Shown here one piece after another: positions 16,977-26,792 of a DNA stretch of 64,000 nucleotides (within the stretch, counting starts at the first letter, position 1; the number at the start of each line of letters is the position of its first letter). This DNA is from Candidatus Mediterraneibacter guildfordensis (GTDB lineage: Bacteria > Bacillota > Clostridia > Lachnospirales > Lachnospiraceae). Below the pieces are notes generated by a model. The model was not told the DNA's origin. It worked only from the letters and a program-made list of their open reading frames with translations, and made no database searches. Where the stretch lies: contig DXIS01000015.1 in the NCBI GenBank assembly GCA_019112735.1, positions 1 to 64,000 of the forward strand, in the 5' to 3' direction. The translations under genes and the position numbers were made by a program.

Positions 16977-19616
16977 CTATTTGATCTGAGATTCCAGCAC
17001 TTCAGCCGCTTTTTCAAGCGCATCCGGGATGCCTGCCGGGTTCTTTCCACCGGCCTGCGCCATGTTCGGGCGACCGCCGCCGCCTCCGCCGACGCATCCT
17101 GCGATGCCTTTGACCAGGTTGCCTGCATGTGCGCCCTGCTTCATGGCTCCTTCTGTAGCCGTCACCATGAGGCTTACTTTGCCGTCGTTCGCGGACGCAA
17201 GTACGACCACGCCTTCACCCAGTTTCGCCTTGAACTGGTCGCCCAGGTCGCGGAGTCCGTTCATGTCGATGCCGTCAAGCTGTGCAGCAAGCAGTTTTAC
17301 GCCTTTGACCTCTTTCACCTGATCCATCACATCTCCGGCAGCCTCCTGTGCCATCCTGCTCTTCAGGCTCTCCACTTCGCCGTGAAGGGATTTATTCTCC
17401 GCCATCATGTGTGTGATCTTGTCCGCCAGATTGTCCGGTGTTGTTTTCATCAGATGAGCCGCGTTTTTCAGCGTTTCTTCGATCTGCGCATAATACTTCA
17501 TCAGTCCGTCGGAAGTCAGGGCTTCGATACGGCGCACGCCTGCGGCCACGCCGGTCTCGGAAATGATCTTAAACGCCATGATCTCAGAAGTATTCCTTAC
17601 GTGCGTACCGCCGCAGAACTCGATGGAGAAATCGCTCATATTTACGACGCGTACGATGTCGCCGTATTTCTCGCCGAACAGCGCCTGCGCGCCGGTTTTC
17701 TTCGCCTCTTCGATGGGCATATTTTTCACGATGACGTCGAGCCCTTTTGAAATCTGTTCGTTAACGATATCTTCTACTTTCTTAAGTTCTTCTGCTGTCA
17801 TCGCCGAGAAATGGGTAAAGTCGAATCTCAGCCGGTCTTCATTTACACTGGATCCCGCCTGCTCTACATGAGTTCCGAGCACGGTGCGCAGCGCCTTCTG
17901 GAGAAGGTGGGTGGCGCTGTGGTTCCTTGCGGACAGCGCACGCTTCTTCGCGTCGACCTCAAGGGTCACTTTATCCCCGTCTTTGATCATGCCTTTTGTC
18001 ATCACGCCGATATGGCCGATCTTGCCGCCGAGGAGTTTTACGGTATCTTCTACTTTAAATTCGCCTTCCGCCGTGCGGATATATCCGGTGTCGGCTTCCT
18101 GGCCGCCGCTTGTGGCATAGAACGGCGTCTCCTGAACGAAGATCGTTCCCTTCTGTCCTTCAGACAGCGCGTCCACGATCTCATCTTCCGTGGTGAGCAC
18201 GGTTACGTCCGACTCATACGTCAGGTTGTCATATCCTACAAAGGTGCTTGTGACAGACGGATCGATGGATTCATATACAGTAACGTCCGCGCCCATGTAG
18301 TTTGTCACTTCGCGGGCGTCGCGGGCTTTCTTTCTCTGTACTTCCATACATGCCTGGAAGCCTTCTTCATCCACGCCCAGTTCCTTCTCTTCCAGGATCT
18401 CTTTTGTCAGATCAAGCGGGAATCCGTAGGTGTCATACAGGCGGAACGCGTCCTCTCCGTTCAGCGTCTTTTCGCCCTTTGCCTCCATATCCGCGATCAT
18501 GTCCGCCAGGATTCCAAGTCCCTGGTCAATGGTTTTATTGAACTGTTCCTCCTCTTTGGTGATGACCTTGAGGATGAACTCGCGCTTCTCTTCCAGCTCC
18601 GGATATCCGTCTTTGGAGCCTTCGATCACATTTTCAGCCAGCTCCGGCAGGAATCCTTTGTGGATGCCCAGCAGTCTTCCGTGGCGGCATGCTCTTCTTA
18701 AGAGACGGCGGAGTACATAGCCGCGTCCCTCGTTGGAAGGCATGATGCCGTCGGAGATCATAAAGGTCACGGAGCGGATATGGTCCGTGATCACGCGGAT
18801 CGATACATCGTCCTTATACTCTTTTCCGTATTCTTTGCCGGCAAGACGGCACACATGGTCGCGGAGCGCCTTGATCGTGTCCACATCGAAGATGGAGTCA
18901 ACGTCCTGGACCACGCTTGCCAGACGCTCAAGCCCCATTCCTGTATCGATGTTCTTCTGCTCCAGCTCGGAGTAATGTCCTTCCCCGTCATTGTCAAACT
19001 GGGTGAATACATCGTTCCAGATCTCCATGTAGCGGTCGCAGTCGCAGCCGACCGTACAGTCCGGTTTGCCGCAGCCGTACTTCTCGCCGCGGTCATAGTA
19101 TACTTCGGAGCAGGGGCCGCAGGGGCCGGAACCGTGCTCCCAGAAGTTGTCTTCCTTGCCGAATTTGAAAATGCGCTCCGCCGGGATGCCGATTTCCTTG
19201 TTCCAGATCTCGAACGCCTCGTCGTCGTCCACATAGACGGACGGATACAGACGGTCCGGATCAAGGCCTACCACCTCGGTCAGGAACTCCCATGTCCAGT
19301 GGATCGCCTCGGTCTTAAAATAGTCGCCGAAGGAGAAGTTTCCGAGCATTTCGAAGAATGTGCCGTGACGCGCGGTCTTTCCGACATTCTCGATATCTCC
19401 CGTACGGATACATTTCTGACAGGTCGTGACACGCTTCCTCGGCGGGATCTCCTGTCCTGTAAAATATGGTTTTAAAGGCGCCATTCCCGAATTGATGAGC
19501 AGCAGGCTCTTATCGTTGTGCGGCACCAGTGAAAAGCTCTTCAGTGCAAGATGGTCTTTGCTCTCAAAGAACTCCAGAAACATTTTTCTCAGCTGGTTTA
19601 CTCCATATGGCTGCAT
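16977..19616 (-). CDS. alaS: Alanyl-tRNA synthetase
   Basis: An 879-residue class II synthetase of full length. The class II core carries FTGQEIPPRKRVTTCQKCIR. The editing domain holds HSATH and CGGTH, the zinc ligands that clear Ser- and Gly-tRNA(Ala). The C-terminal Gly-rich DHHA1 segment GGGGGGRPNMAQAGG is present. It charges tRNA(Ala). GGAGG lies 9 nt before the ATG. The 5' region is only about 40 nt long after the promoter, so there is no room for a T-box. Confidence 0.97.
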   Translation of the reverse strand: MQPYGVNQLRKMFLEFFESKDHLALKSFSLVPHNDKSLLLINSGMAPLKPYFTGQEIPPRKRVTTCQKCIRTGDIENVGKTARHGTFFEMLGNFSFGDYFKTEAIHWTWEFLTEVVGLDPDRLYPSVYVDDDEAFEIWNKEIGIPAERIFKFGKEDNFWEHGSGPCGPCSEVYYDRGEKYGCGKPDCTVGCDCDRYMEIWNDVFTQFDNDGEGHYSELEQKNIDTGMGLERLASVVQDVDSIFDVDTIKALRDHVCRLAGKEYGKEYKDDVSIRVITDHIRSVTFMISDGIMPSNEGRGYVLRRLLRRACRHGRLLGIHKGFLPELAENVIEGSKDGYPELEEKREFILKVITKEEEQFNKTIDQGLGILADMIADMEAKGEKTLNGEDAFRLYDTYGFPLDLTKEILEEKELGVDEEGFQACMEVQRKKARDAREVTNYMGADVTVYESIDPSVTSTFVGYDNLTYESDVTVLTTEDEIVDALSEGQKGTIFVQETPFYATSGGQEADTGYIRTAEGEFKVEDTVKLLGGKIGHIGVMTKGMIKDGDKVTLEVDAKKRALSARNHSATHLLQKALRTVLGTHVEQAGSSVNEDRLRFDFTHFSAMTAEELKKVEDIVNEQISKGLDVIVKNMPIEEAKKTGAQALFGEKYGDIVRVVNMSDFSIEFCGGTHVRNTSEIMAFKIISETGVAAGVRRIEALTSDGLMKYYAQIEETLKNAAHLMKTTPDNLADKITHMMAENKSLHGEVESLKSRMAQEAAGDVMDQVKEVKGVKLLAAQLDGIDMNGLRDLGDQFKAKLGEGVVVLASANDGKVSLMVTATEGAMKQGAHAGNLVKGIAGCVGGGGGGRPNMAQAGGKNPAGIPDALEKAAEVLESQIK

Positions 19617-19656
19617 GTTAATAATCCTCCTCTTTCGCTCAAAAAGCCTGTTTTAT

Positions 19657-19685
19657 AATATATCACAGCCCCGTACATTTGTAAA
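19657..19685 (-). promoter_or_regulatory. alaS promoter
   Basis: TTTACA (19680-19685), a 17-bp spacer and TATATT (19657-19662). The -35 directly abuts the terminator hairpin of the upstream hydrogenase gene. Confidence 0.7.
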
Positions 19686-19710
19686 GCGGACGCCCGGAAA
19701 GCGCCCGCTT
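19684..19710 (-). terminator. Hairpin after the hydrogenase gene
   Basis: A GC-rich stem, AAGCGGGCGC against GCGTCCGCTT with one bulge, is followed only by TTTACA. The weak U-run makes termination less certain. Confidence 0.5.
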
Positions 19711-19738
19711 CAATGCATGTTTCTTATTCAGATGCGGA

Positions 19739-21190
19739 TTATTCTCTGTGCATGGAGAATGAATCCTCGTCGTAGTTGCTCAGGTTCTTGTAGATGCCTC
19801 TGTCGTCCGCCTCTTTGATCAGCGCGTCTCTTGATTTCTTCGCCAGGTTCTGATCCTTGAAGGAGCTCGGTCCGCCGACGCATCCGCCGTCGCACGCCAT
19901 ACCCTCGATGAAATCTTCCGGAAGCCGTCCGACTTTCATGAGCAGGAGCGCTTTCTTGCACTCTGCCGCACCGTTTGCCTTATATACCTTCACATCCACA
20001 TCATTTCCGGATTCTTTCAGGCTCTGCTGAACAGCCGCCGCGACACCTCCGGAATTGCCGAACCGCTTGCCGAATACGGATGCTTCCTGATAGGTATTCT
20101 CCACCGGCTCAAGCACAACACCCTTGGCGCGCATCATGGCGCGGATCTCGCTGTAAGTCATGGCGTAATCTGCGTTGCCCTCGATCTTCTGATCCACGAT
20201 CTCGGATTTCTTTGCAAGGCAGGGTCCGATGAATACGGTAACTGCTTCCGGATCTTTCGCCTTGATCATACGGGAAACCCCGCACATCGGGGAAACGGTC
20301 GTGGAAATGCGATCACTCAGTTCCGGATAGTGCTTGCGTACCATATTTACGAATCCCGGACAGCAGGAAGTGACTTTCTTCTCTCCCTTTTCATAGGCTT
20401 CGCGCCACTCTTCCGCCTCGTACTTGGCTGTCAGGTCGCCGCCGAGCCCGACTTCAACGAACTCTGTGAAGCCCAGCTCTTTCATGGCTTTCCGCCAGCT
20501 GGCCATGGTGATGTCCGGTCCGAACTGTCCCTCTGTAGCCGGAGCCAGCATCGCGTATACATGTTTTCCTGCGTTGATCGCATTGATCACATCCACGATC
20601 CAGGTCTTGGAACCGATGGCTCCGAACGGACAGCTGTGGATGCATTTGCCGCAGCGGATACATTTCTCTTCATCTATTACGGAAATGCCGTACTCATCGT
20701 ATGAGATGGCGTCTACCGGACAGCTGAACTTGCACGGCCTCTGAAGATGCGCGATGGCGTTGTACGGACAGGCCTCCGCACACTTGCCGCACTCCTTGCA
20801 CTTTGACGGATCGATGTGTGAACGGTGGCGTCCCGCTTCGATCGCGCCGAAATGGCAGGCGTTGATGCAGGCCTTGCCCAGACAGTTCTGGCAGTTCTCG
20901 GTCACGGTGTAGCTGGAGATCGGACAGTCCTCGCAGGCCGAACTGATGACCTGGATAATGTTGCCGTCGTCCGTTGTTCCCGGTGCTTTGCCTTCTGCCA
21001 GGCGGACACGCTGCCGGATGATCTCCCGCTCTTTGTAGATACAGCAGCGGAACTGCGGAGTCGGTCCGGGGATCAGCTTGAATGCGATCTCGTCCTTGCG
21101 CTCTTCCAGTTCGCCTGCAAAAGCCAGTCTGGCAACTTCCTCCAGAACCGCATGTTTGATCTTGATTACATTTGCGTCTGCGTACCTCAA
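19739..21190 (-). CDS. [FeFe] hydrogenase, monomeric group B-like
   Basis: A 483-residue protein with 4Fe-4S motifs in the first 200 residues (CKECGKCAEACP, CIRCGKCIHSCP and a further Cys-rich segment CEDCPISSY...CQNC), then the H-cluster domain. H-cluster motifs: TSCCPGF (L1), GPCLAKKSE (L2), MACDGGCVGG (L3). The L2 lacks the Met of the MPC form found in prototypical group A enzymes, and L1 ends in Phe rather than Trp; this pattern fits the group B clade of Clostridia. It likely couples ferredoxin to proton reduction or sensing. The start is TTG with GGAGG 9 nt upstream. It stands alone, with no maturases nearby. Confidence 0.8.
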   Translation of the reverse strand: MRYADANVIKIKHAVLEEVARLAFAGELEERKDEIAFKLIPGPTPQFRCCIYKEREIIRQRVRLAEGKAPGTTDDGNIIQVISSACEDCPISSYTVTENCQNCLGKACINACHFGAIEAGRHRSHIDPSKCKECGKCAEACPYNAIAHLQRPCKFSCPVDAISYDEYGISVIDEEKCIRCGKCIHSCPFGAIGSKTWIVDVINAINAGKHVYAMLAPATEGQFGPDITMASWRKAMKELGFTEFVEVGLGGDLTAKYEAEEWREAYEKGEKKVTSCCPGFVNMVRKHYPELSDRISTTVSPMCGVSRMIKAKDPEAVTVFIGPCLAKKSEIVDQKIEGNADYAMTYSEIRAMMRAKGVVLEPVENTYQEASVFGKRFGNSGGVAAAVQQSLKESGNDVDVKVYKANGAAECKKALLLMKVGRLPEDFIEGMACDGGCVGGPSSFKDQNLAKKSRDALIKEADDRGIYKNLSNYDEDSFSMHRE

Positions 21191-21292
21191 AACTCATTTC
21201 CTCCATTAATATTGATCTTTGCTTCTGTTATACATGAATAATATAACATGAACCCTGTCTTTTTCCCAGTGGATTATTTATAGTTTTCTGTA

Positions 21293-23686
21293 TTAAATTC
21301 CAAACAATTCCTGTGCGTAGCGGACGGACTGCATGGCGTCTTTCCCGTAATAGTCCGCGCCGATCATATCCGCGTATTCCTGGTTCAGCACGGCGCCGCC
21401 CACCATCACTTTGCAGCCGGGTGCATGCTCCCGCAGCAGGCGGATCGTCTTCTCCATGCTTACGACGGTCGTCGTCATAAGCGCGCTCAGTCCCACGAGC
21501 CGGATCCCTTTCTCCTGAACTGTTTCCAGGATCGTTTCAGGCGGGACGTCCTTGCCCAGGTCGATCACGTCGAAGCTGTAATTTTCAAGCAGGACTTTTA
21601 CGATATTTTTCCCGATATCATGGATGTCGCCCTTGACCGTAGCCAGGACAACGGGGCCGGATTTTGTACGGATTTCGCCGCTTTTCTCCATCCGGTCCTT
21701 AAGGATGGCAAAGGCGCTCTTGGCCGCTTCCGCGCTCATGAGGAGCTGTGGGAGGAAAAGGGTGCCCTTTTCGAATCCTTCGCCCACATGGTTCAGGGCC
21801 GGGATGAGCATCTCATTGATGATGTCCAGCGGATCCTTTGTTTCCACAGCCTCTCTTGTCCGGTCCGCCGCATCGTCTTTCAGACCCTTTTCAATGCATT
21901 CTTTAAGGGAAAGCACGGTCGCGGATCCTGCCGCGGCAGCCGGGGCGGCTGCTGATGCTTCACCGCTGTATTTTGCGATATAGCCGGCGCAGTTCTCATC
22001 CAGTCCGGCGAGGGCGTGGTACGCATACCAGGCGCGCATCATATCCTCCGAACAGGGATTGATGATGCCGGCGCTCAGACCGTTCATCATTGCCATTGTA
22101 TAGAATGCCGCGTTGATGACCGGACGGGACGGCAGTCCGAAGGAGATATTGGAGACGCCGAGCACGGTCCTGACGCCCACTTCATCCCGCAGCTTCTTAA
22201 GCGTTTCAAGAGTCACCATGGCGCCGTCCGGTTCGGAACTGATGGTCATGGCCAGGGCGTCGATCACGATGTCTTTTTTCCGGATGCCGTATTTCGCGGC
22301 TTCACGGATGATCTTTTCTGCGATGGCCACTCTTCCGTCGGCGTCCGACGGGATCCCGTCCTCGTCAAGGGTCAGGCCGATCACCACGCCGCCGTATCTG
22401 CGGATCAGCGGGAAGACTTTGTCCATGGACTCCTGTTTGCCGCTGACGGAATTGACCATTGCTTTTCCGTTGTAAATGCGAAGGGCCGCTTCCATGGCTT
22501 CCGGATCCACCGTGTCGATCTGGAGGGGTAGGTTGACTACGCTCTGGAGCGCCTGCACGGCGTCCCGCATCATGGCGGTTTCATCGATGTCCGGCAGCCC
22601 GGTGTTCACATCAAGGATATGGGCGCCGCAGTCTTGCTGGGTGATCCCCTCCCGCATGATATATTCCAGATCATGTTCTTTAAGGGCCTGCTTAAACCGC
22701 TTTTTCCCGGTCGGGTTGATCCGTTCGCCGATGATCTTTGACCCGTTCCCGAGGAAGACCGCGCTCCCGTAGGAGGACACGATCGTATCGTTCTTTTCCG
22801 TCACCGGCAGGATCTTCATCCCCCGGCATTTCTCCGTCATGGCCCGAATATGGTCCGGCGTTGTCCCGCAGCATCCGCCAATGATGCAGGCGCCGGTGTC
22901 TGCGATCTTCTGCATATACGATGCAAACGTTTCAGGGAGCACATCGTAGCATGTATGTCCGTCACGCTGTACCGGAAGTCCGGCGTTCGGCTTGACGATC
23001 ACCGGGAGCGACGCGTACTTCATATACTGTTCAAGGACCGGCATCATCTGTTCCGGCCCCATGCCGCAGTTGATGCCCAGCGCATCGACGCGGAGCCCTT
23101 CCAGCAGCGCGATCACGGACGGGATGTCAGCCCCGGTCAGAAGCTTCTGCCGCTCATCATAGATCACGGTGGCGAACACCGGCAGGGATGTATTTTCTTT
23201 TGCGGCAAGCACGGCGGCTTTCAGCTCGTAGGTATCGCTCATAGTCTCGATGTGGATCAGGTCGGCTCCGGCCTTTTCACCGCAGATCATGACTTCCCGG
23301 TATGCATTGTAGGCATCTTCAAAATCAAGCTCACCCATCGGTTTCAGAAGCTTTCCGGTAGGTCCCACATCCAGCGCCGTGTACACCGGACGGGAGACGC
23401 CGGCGGCCTGCACGGCCTCTCTGACATGACTGACGCCGCGTTCGATGATCTCTTCCAGCTGATAGCCGCTGTCATGGTATTTCAGGGCGTTGGCCCCGAA
23501 TGTGTTGGTCAGGATGATGTCGCTACCGGCTTCGATATAGGCCCGGTGGATCTGTGTTATCACTTCCGGGCGGGTCATATTCCATGTCTCGGGCAGTTCA
23601 CCCGGTGCAAGTCCTCTCTCCTGAAGCAGGGTTCCCATTCCGCCGTCGAAAAACAGAAGTTCTTTTCCAAGTCGTTCTCTTATCAT
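21293..23686 (-). CDS. metH: Cobalamin-dependent methionine synthase, short form without activation domain
   Basis: A 797-residue methionine synthase. The homocysteine/zinc domain (GGMGTLLQERG, NCGMG, GGCCGTTPDH) is followed by a pterin-binding domain (GERINPTGKKRF, GVSNISFGLP) and a cobalamin domain with the axial His in DIHDIGKN. It transfers methyl from 5-methyl-THF to homocysteine. The usual C-terminal reactivation domain of the 1200-residue E. coli enzyme is absent and is encoded by the gene just upstream (43-nt gap). An Ala-rich linker (ASAAAPAAAAGSA) sits between the pterin and B12 parts. RBS AAAGGA. Confidence 0.93.
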   Translation of the reverse strand: MIRERLGKELLFFDGGMGTLLQERGLAPGELPETWNMTRPEVITQIHRAYIEAGSDIILTNTFGANALKYHDSGYQLEEIIERGVSHVREAVQAAGVSRPVYTALDVGPTGKLLKPMGELDFEDAYNAYREVMICGEKAGADLIHIETMSDTYELKAAVLAAKENTSLPVFATVIYDERQKLLTGADIPSVIALLEGLRVDALGINCGMGPEQMMPVLEQYMKYASLPVIVKPNAGLPVQRDGHTCYDVLPETFASYMQKIADTGACIIGGCCGTTPDHIRAMTEKCRGMKILPVTEKNDTIVSSYGSAVFLGNGSKIIGERINPTGKKRFKQALKEHDLEYIMREGITQQDCGAHILDVNTGLPDIDETAMMRDAVQALQSVVNLPLQIDTVDPEAMEAALRIYNGKAMVNSVSGKQESMDKVFPLIRRYGGVVIGLTLDEDGIPSDADGRVAIAEKIIREAAKYGIRKKDIVIDALAMTISSEPDGAMVTLETLKKLRDEVGVRTVLGVSNISFGLPSRPVINAAFYTMAMMNGLSAGIINPCSEDMMRAWYAYHALAGLDENCAGYIAKYSGEASAAAPAAAAGSATVLSLKECIEKGLKDDAADRTREAVETKDPLDIINEMLIPALNHVGEGFEKGTLFLPQLLMSAEAAKSAFAILKDRMEKSGEIRTKSGPVVLATVKGDIHDIGKNIVKVLLENYSFDVIDLGKDVPPETILETVQEKGIRLVGLSALMTTTVVSMEKTIRLLREHAPGCKVMVGGAVLNQEYADMIGADYYGKDAMQSVRYAQELFGI

Positions 23687-23729
23687 AAGTTATCCTTTCA
23701 CGTGTCTGTTTTATATTTTTACATCCGGT

Positions 23730-24371
23730 TCATCTCCGGTACGGGCAGTCTGTTTTCCTGCAGCTCTCACACCCCTCCGGCACACATCCGGGCCGGTCCG
23801 GTCCGGCGCCGATCACAGCAGTCACCGATTTGGACGGGGTCATCATATAGCCGTCTGTCATGGACAGCCCGATCTGTTTCGCACAGTCCAGTATCCGCAT
23901 GACCGGCTCCTGGTAATGGATGTCAAAGTCTCCGTATCCCGGGCTGAACCTGGGCCTGAGGAAGCGTCCCTCGCGGGCCATCTCCTCCCCGATCAGGTGC
24001 TGCTGTTCGTCACAGTATTCTTCAAGATAAGCGGCTGCGCACGCCTGCAGGATGACCGCGCGGCTCATATCCGTTATGGAAGCCCTGCGGATCAGCCGGT
24101 CCGTCTCCGCGCCCAGTGTGGCGCAAAAGAGCACCGCTTTATCACAGCCCCTCAGATTGCGGGCAAGGCTGTGGCTTATAATTGTCAAATTCCCGATCTG
24201 TATGCCGTCCTCTGAATTCCGGCCTATATCAAAAATTCGGCAGATGGATTTCGGATCCGCTGCCTGTTCCAGCTCCAGGAAGGCCTCATCAACCATCCTG
24301 CGGGTCCTTTCATCTGCCGTTTTTTTTCCATATCCCAGATATCGGACGGCCTCATTTGTCCGTCTCTTCAT
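23730..24371 (-). CDS. Stand-alone MetH activation-domain protein
   Basis: A 213-residue protein similar to the reactivation domain of vitamin B12-dependent methionine synthase. Visible are FCATLGAETDRLIRR, RFSPGYGDFDIHYQ and the C-terminal SVTAVIGAGPD plus a Cys cluster CESCRKTDCPYR. The domain binds S-adenosylmethionine and remethylates oxidised cob(II)alamin on MetH. It lies between metF (9-nt gap) and the short metH, so it supplies in trans what E. coli MetH carries in cis. The extra C-terminal Cys residues are of unknown use. Confidence 0.85.
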   Translation of the reverse strand: MKRRTNEAVRYLGYGKKTADERTRRMVDEAFLELEQAADPKSICRIFDIGRNSEDGIQIGNLTIISHSLARNLRGCDKAVLFCATLGAETDRLIRRASITDMSRAVILQACAAAYLEEYCDEQQHLIGEEMAREGRFLRPRFSPGYGDFDIHYQEPVMRILDCAKQIGLSMTDGYMMTPSKSVTAVIGAGPDRPGCVPEGCESCRKTDCPYRR

Positions 24372-24380
24372 ACTGATATC

Positions 24381-25250
24381 CTACGCTTTTATAACATCTG
24401 ACAGGTTGTTCATGATCGCCGCTGCCACATCCGGTTTATTCATGGAATAAATGTGGATGTTCTTCACGCCGTTTGCAAGCAGGTCGATGATCTGATCCGT
24501 TGCATATGCAATGCCGGCCTGCTTCATGGCTGCCGGTGAATGGCCGAACCTGTCGAGGATGGCCAGAAATCTGCGCGGGAACACGGTTCCGGAAAGTTCC
24601 TGGCTGCGCTTCATCTGAGAAGCGCTTGTGATCGGCATGATGCCCGGAAGAACGGGCACGGTGATGCCGGCTTCACGGATCCTGTACAGGAAATTGTAAT
24701 GGATATCGTTATCAAAAAACATCTGCGTGGTCAGGAAATCCACCCCACAGTCCACTTTCTGTTTCAGATACCGGATATCGTCTTCCTTGTGCTCATTTTC
24801 CACATGTCCTTCCGGATAGCATGCGGCGCCGATGCAGAAATCGCCGGAACGGCGGATCTCTTCGACAAGCTCATATGCATACCGGAACCGTTCCTCTGTG
24901 GGGAAGGTCATACCGGCCGGGATGTCGCCCCTGAGGGCGAGGATGTTCTCGATGCCCAGTTCCTTCAGGTTGCGGATCACCCCGCGCACCTCTTCTTTTG
25001 TCGAGGATGCGCAGGTAAGATGCGCAAGGCTTAACACATTTAGATCATTTTTGATGTGGGAGGCGATGCGCGCCGTGTTCTTGCTGGTGCCGCCGCCCGC
25101 ACCGTATGTCACACTGATAAAGGCCGGATCCAGCTTTGCGATCTCGTCTGTCGCCGCTGCAACCTTTTCGTAATCTTCATCTTTCTTCGGCGGGAATACC
25201 TCGAAAGAAATATGGATCCTGCCGTCATTCAGTCTGTCAATAATCTTCAT
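24381..25250 (-). CDS. metF: Methylenetetrahydrofolate reductase
   Basis: A 289-residue FAD enzyme of the MTHFR TIM-barrel family, reducing 5,10-methylene-THF to 5-methyl-THF for MetH. HISFEVFPPKKDEDYE carries the conserved catalytic Glu, and FISVTYGAGGG, LALRGDIP and DFLTTQMFFDN are diagnostic. RBS AGGAG is 12 nt before the ATG. It is the first gene of metF-activation-metH, and 35 nt after glgA with no terminator between, so read-through from glgA is possible. Confidence 0.95.
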   Translation of the reverse strand: MKIIDRLNDGRIHISFEVFPPKKDEDYEKVAAATDEIAKLDPAFISVTYGAGGGTSKNTARIASHIKNDLNVLSLAHLTCASSTKEEVRGVIRNLKELGIENILALRGDIPAGMTFPTEERFRYAYELVEEIRRSGDFCIGAACYPEGHVENEHKEDDIRYLKQKVDCGVDFLTTQMFFDNDIHYNFLYRIREAGITVPVLPGIMPITSASQMKRSQELSGTVFPRRFLAILDRFGHSPAAMKQAGIAYATDQIIDLLANGVKNIHIYSMNKPDVAAAIMNNLSDVIKA

Positions 25251-25285
25251 CTGGTCTTAATCTCCTGTATTTTTATATCCGGAAC

Positions 25286-26734
25286 TTATTCTCCGATCAG
25301 GCCGCGGTAGAGCTCCTCGTACTGTCTTGCGGAATTCTTCCATGAGAAGTCTTTCGCCATGGCCTGCTCCACAATCTTGTTCCAGTCTCTCTTCTTATCA
25401 TAGTAGATGCGCTCCGCATAGCGGATCGTATTGAGCATCTCGTGCGCGTTGTAGTTGCAGAAGCTGAAGCCCGTGCCGGTCTTCTCGAATTCGTTGTATG
25501 CTTCTACCGTATCTTTCAGTCCGCCCGTCTCACGAACGATCGGGAGCGTGCCGTAACGCAGGCTCATCAGCTGGCTGAGTCCGCAGGGCTCAAAGAGCGA
25601 CGGCATGAGGAATGCGTCGCAGGAAGCATAGATCCGGTGTGAGAGCTCGTCGGAATAATAAATATTCGCTGATACACGTCCGGAATATTTCCATGCAAAG
25701 TGGCGGAACATATTCTCGTATTTCACATCGCCCGTGCCGAGGACAACGATCTGTACCGCATCCTGGCAGAGCTCATCCATCATATAGTCCACAAGGTCGA
25801 AGCCTTTCTGGTCTGTCAGACGGGAAACCATACCGATCATCATAACCTTCGGGTCTTTTTCCAGTCCCAGTTCTTCCTGGAGACAGGTCTTGTTGACCGG
25901 TTTGTTCTTGCGGAAATTGCTGATATTGAAATTCTTTGTGATCCGGTTGTCCGTCTCCGGGTTCCAGTCGTCATAATCCAGTCCGTTCACGATGCCGCAC
26001 AGGTCATTGGAGCGTGCGGACATCAGTCCGTCAAGGCCTTCGCCGTAGAACGGAGTCTTGATCTCTTCCGCGTAGCTGTTGCTTACGGTCGTTACTTTAT
26101 CCGCATAGACGATGCCGCCCTTCAGAAGGTTGGCGTCCTTGTATGCTTCCATCTTATCCGGGACAAAATAGTACTCCGGCAGCCCGGTGATGCCTCTGAC
26201 TGTCTTCGTGTCCCATACGCCCTGGAACTTCAGGTTATGTATCGTCATAACAGTCTTGATCCCGCGGTAGTATTCTCCGAGATAGCGGAAATTATCAAGA
26301 TATACCGGGATCAGTCCGGTCTGCCAGTCATGGCAGTGGATCAGGTCCGGACGGAATCCGATCACCGGGAGGATGCTAAGAACAGCTTTTGAGAAGAATG
26401 CGAACTTCTCGATATTCCACTTCGGATCTCCGTCATAGGGTGCAAATCCGCTGAAGTAATGTTCGTTGTCGATAAAGTAGAATGTGATGTCATTGAGTAC
26501 GGTCTTAAGGACGCCCACATACTGGTCCTGACCTGCGATATCCATGTAGAAATGCGTCACATACTCAAGACGGTCTTTCCATTCCTGTTTCATGCATGTG
26601 TACTTGGGGAGCACAACCCTTGTATCGTATTTTTCCTTGTCGAAATCTTTCGGGAGCGAACCGGCAACATCCGCAAGACCGCCGGTTTTTATAAAGGGTA
26701 CACACTCAGACGCAGCAAACAAAATGTTCTTCAT
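25286..26734 (-). CDS. glgA: Glycogen (starch) synthase
   Basis: A 482-residue GT5 glycogen synthase adding glucose from ADP-glucose. The KTGGLADV motif near residue 15 binds ADP-glucose. GMVSRLTDQKGFDL and the C-terminal PSLFEPCGLSQL with the catalytic Glu are intact. The start at 26734 has GGAGG 9 nt upstream and gives the family length; longer frames are unsupported. No other glg gene is in the window. It lies between spo0A and metF with its own promoter, outside the usual glgBCDAP cluster. Confidence 0.95.
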   Translation of the reverse strand: MKNILFAASECVPFIKTGGLADVAGSLPKDFDKEKYDTRVVLPKYTCMKQEWKDRLEYVTHFYMDIAGQDQYVGVLKTVLNDITFYFIDNEHYFSGFAPYDGDPKWNIEKFAFFSKAVLSILPVIGFRPDLIHCHDWQTGLIPVYLDNFRYLGEYYRGIKTVMTIHNLKFQGVWDTKTVRGITGLPEYYFVPDKMEAYKDANLLKGGIVYADKVTTVSNSYAEEIKTPFYGEGLDGLMSARSNDLCGIVNGLDYDDWNPETDNRITKNFNISNFRKNKPVNKTCLQEELGLEKDPKVMMIGMVSRLTDQKGFDLVDYMMDELCQDAVQIVVLGTGDVKYENMFRHFAWKYSGRVSANIYYSDELSHRIYASCDAFLMPSLFEPCGLSQLMSLRYGTLPIVRETGGLKDTVEAYNEFEKTGTGFSFCNYNAHEMLNTIRYAERIYYDKKRDWNKIVEQAMAKDFSWKNSARQYEELYRGLIGE

Positions 26735-26792
26735 ATTTACGTTCCTCCAATTTCTGCCTTTCTTCATTCCCTCAAGGCACCTGTTAAGAGGT

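Noticed and set aside
19617-19738. Possible T-box leader for alaS
   Set aside because: The promoter is only about 40 bp before the start codon; there is no room for a T-box, and no T-box sequence was found.
21293-23686. metH as a truncated pseudogene
   Set aside because: All three domains are intact and the missing activation domain is supplied by the adjacent gene, a known arrangement.
25251-25285. Possible SAM riboswitch for the methionine genes
   Set aside because: Only 35 bp lie between glgA and metF. There is no aptamer-like sequence.
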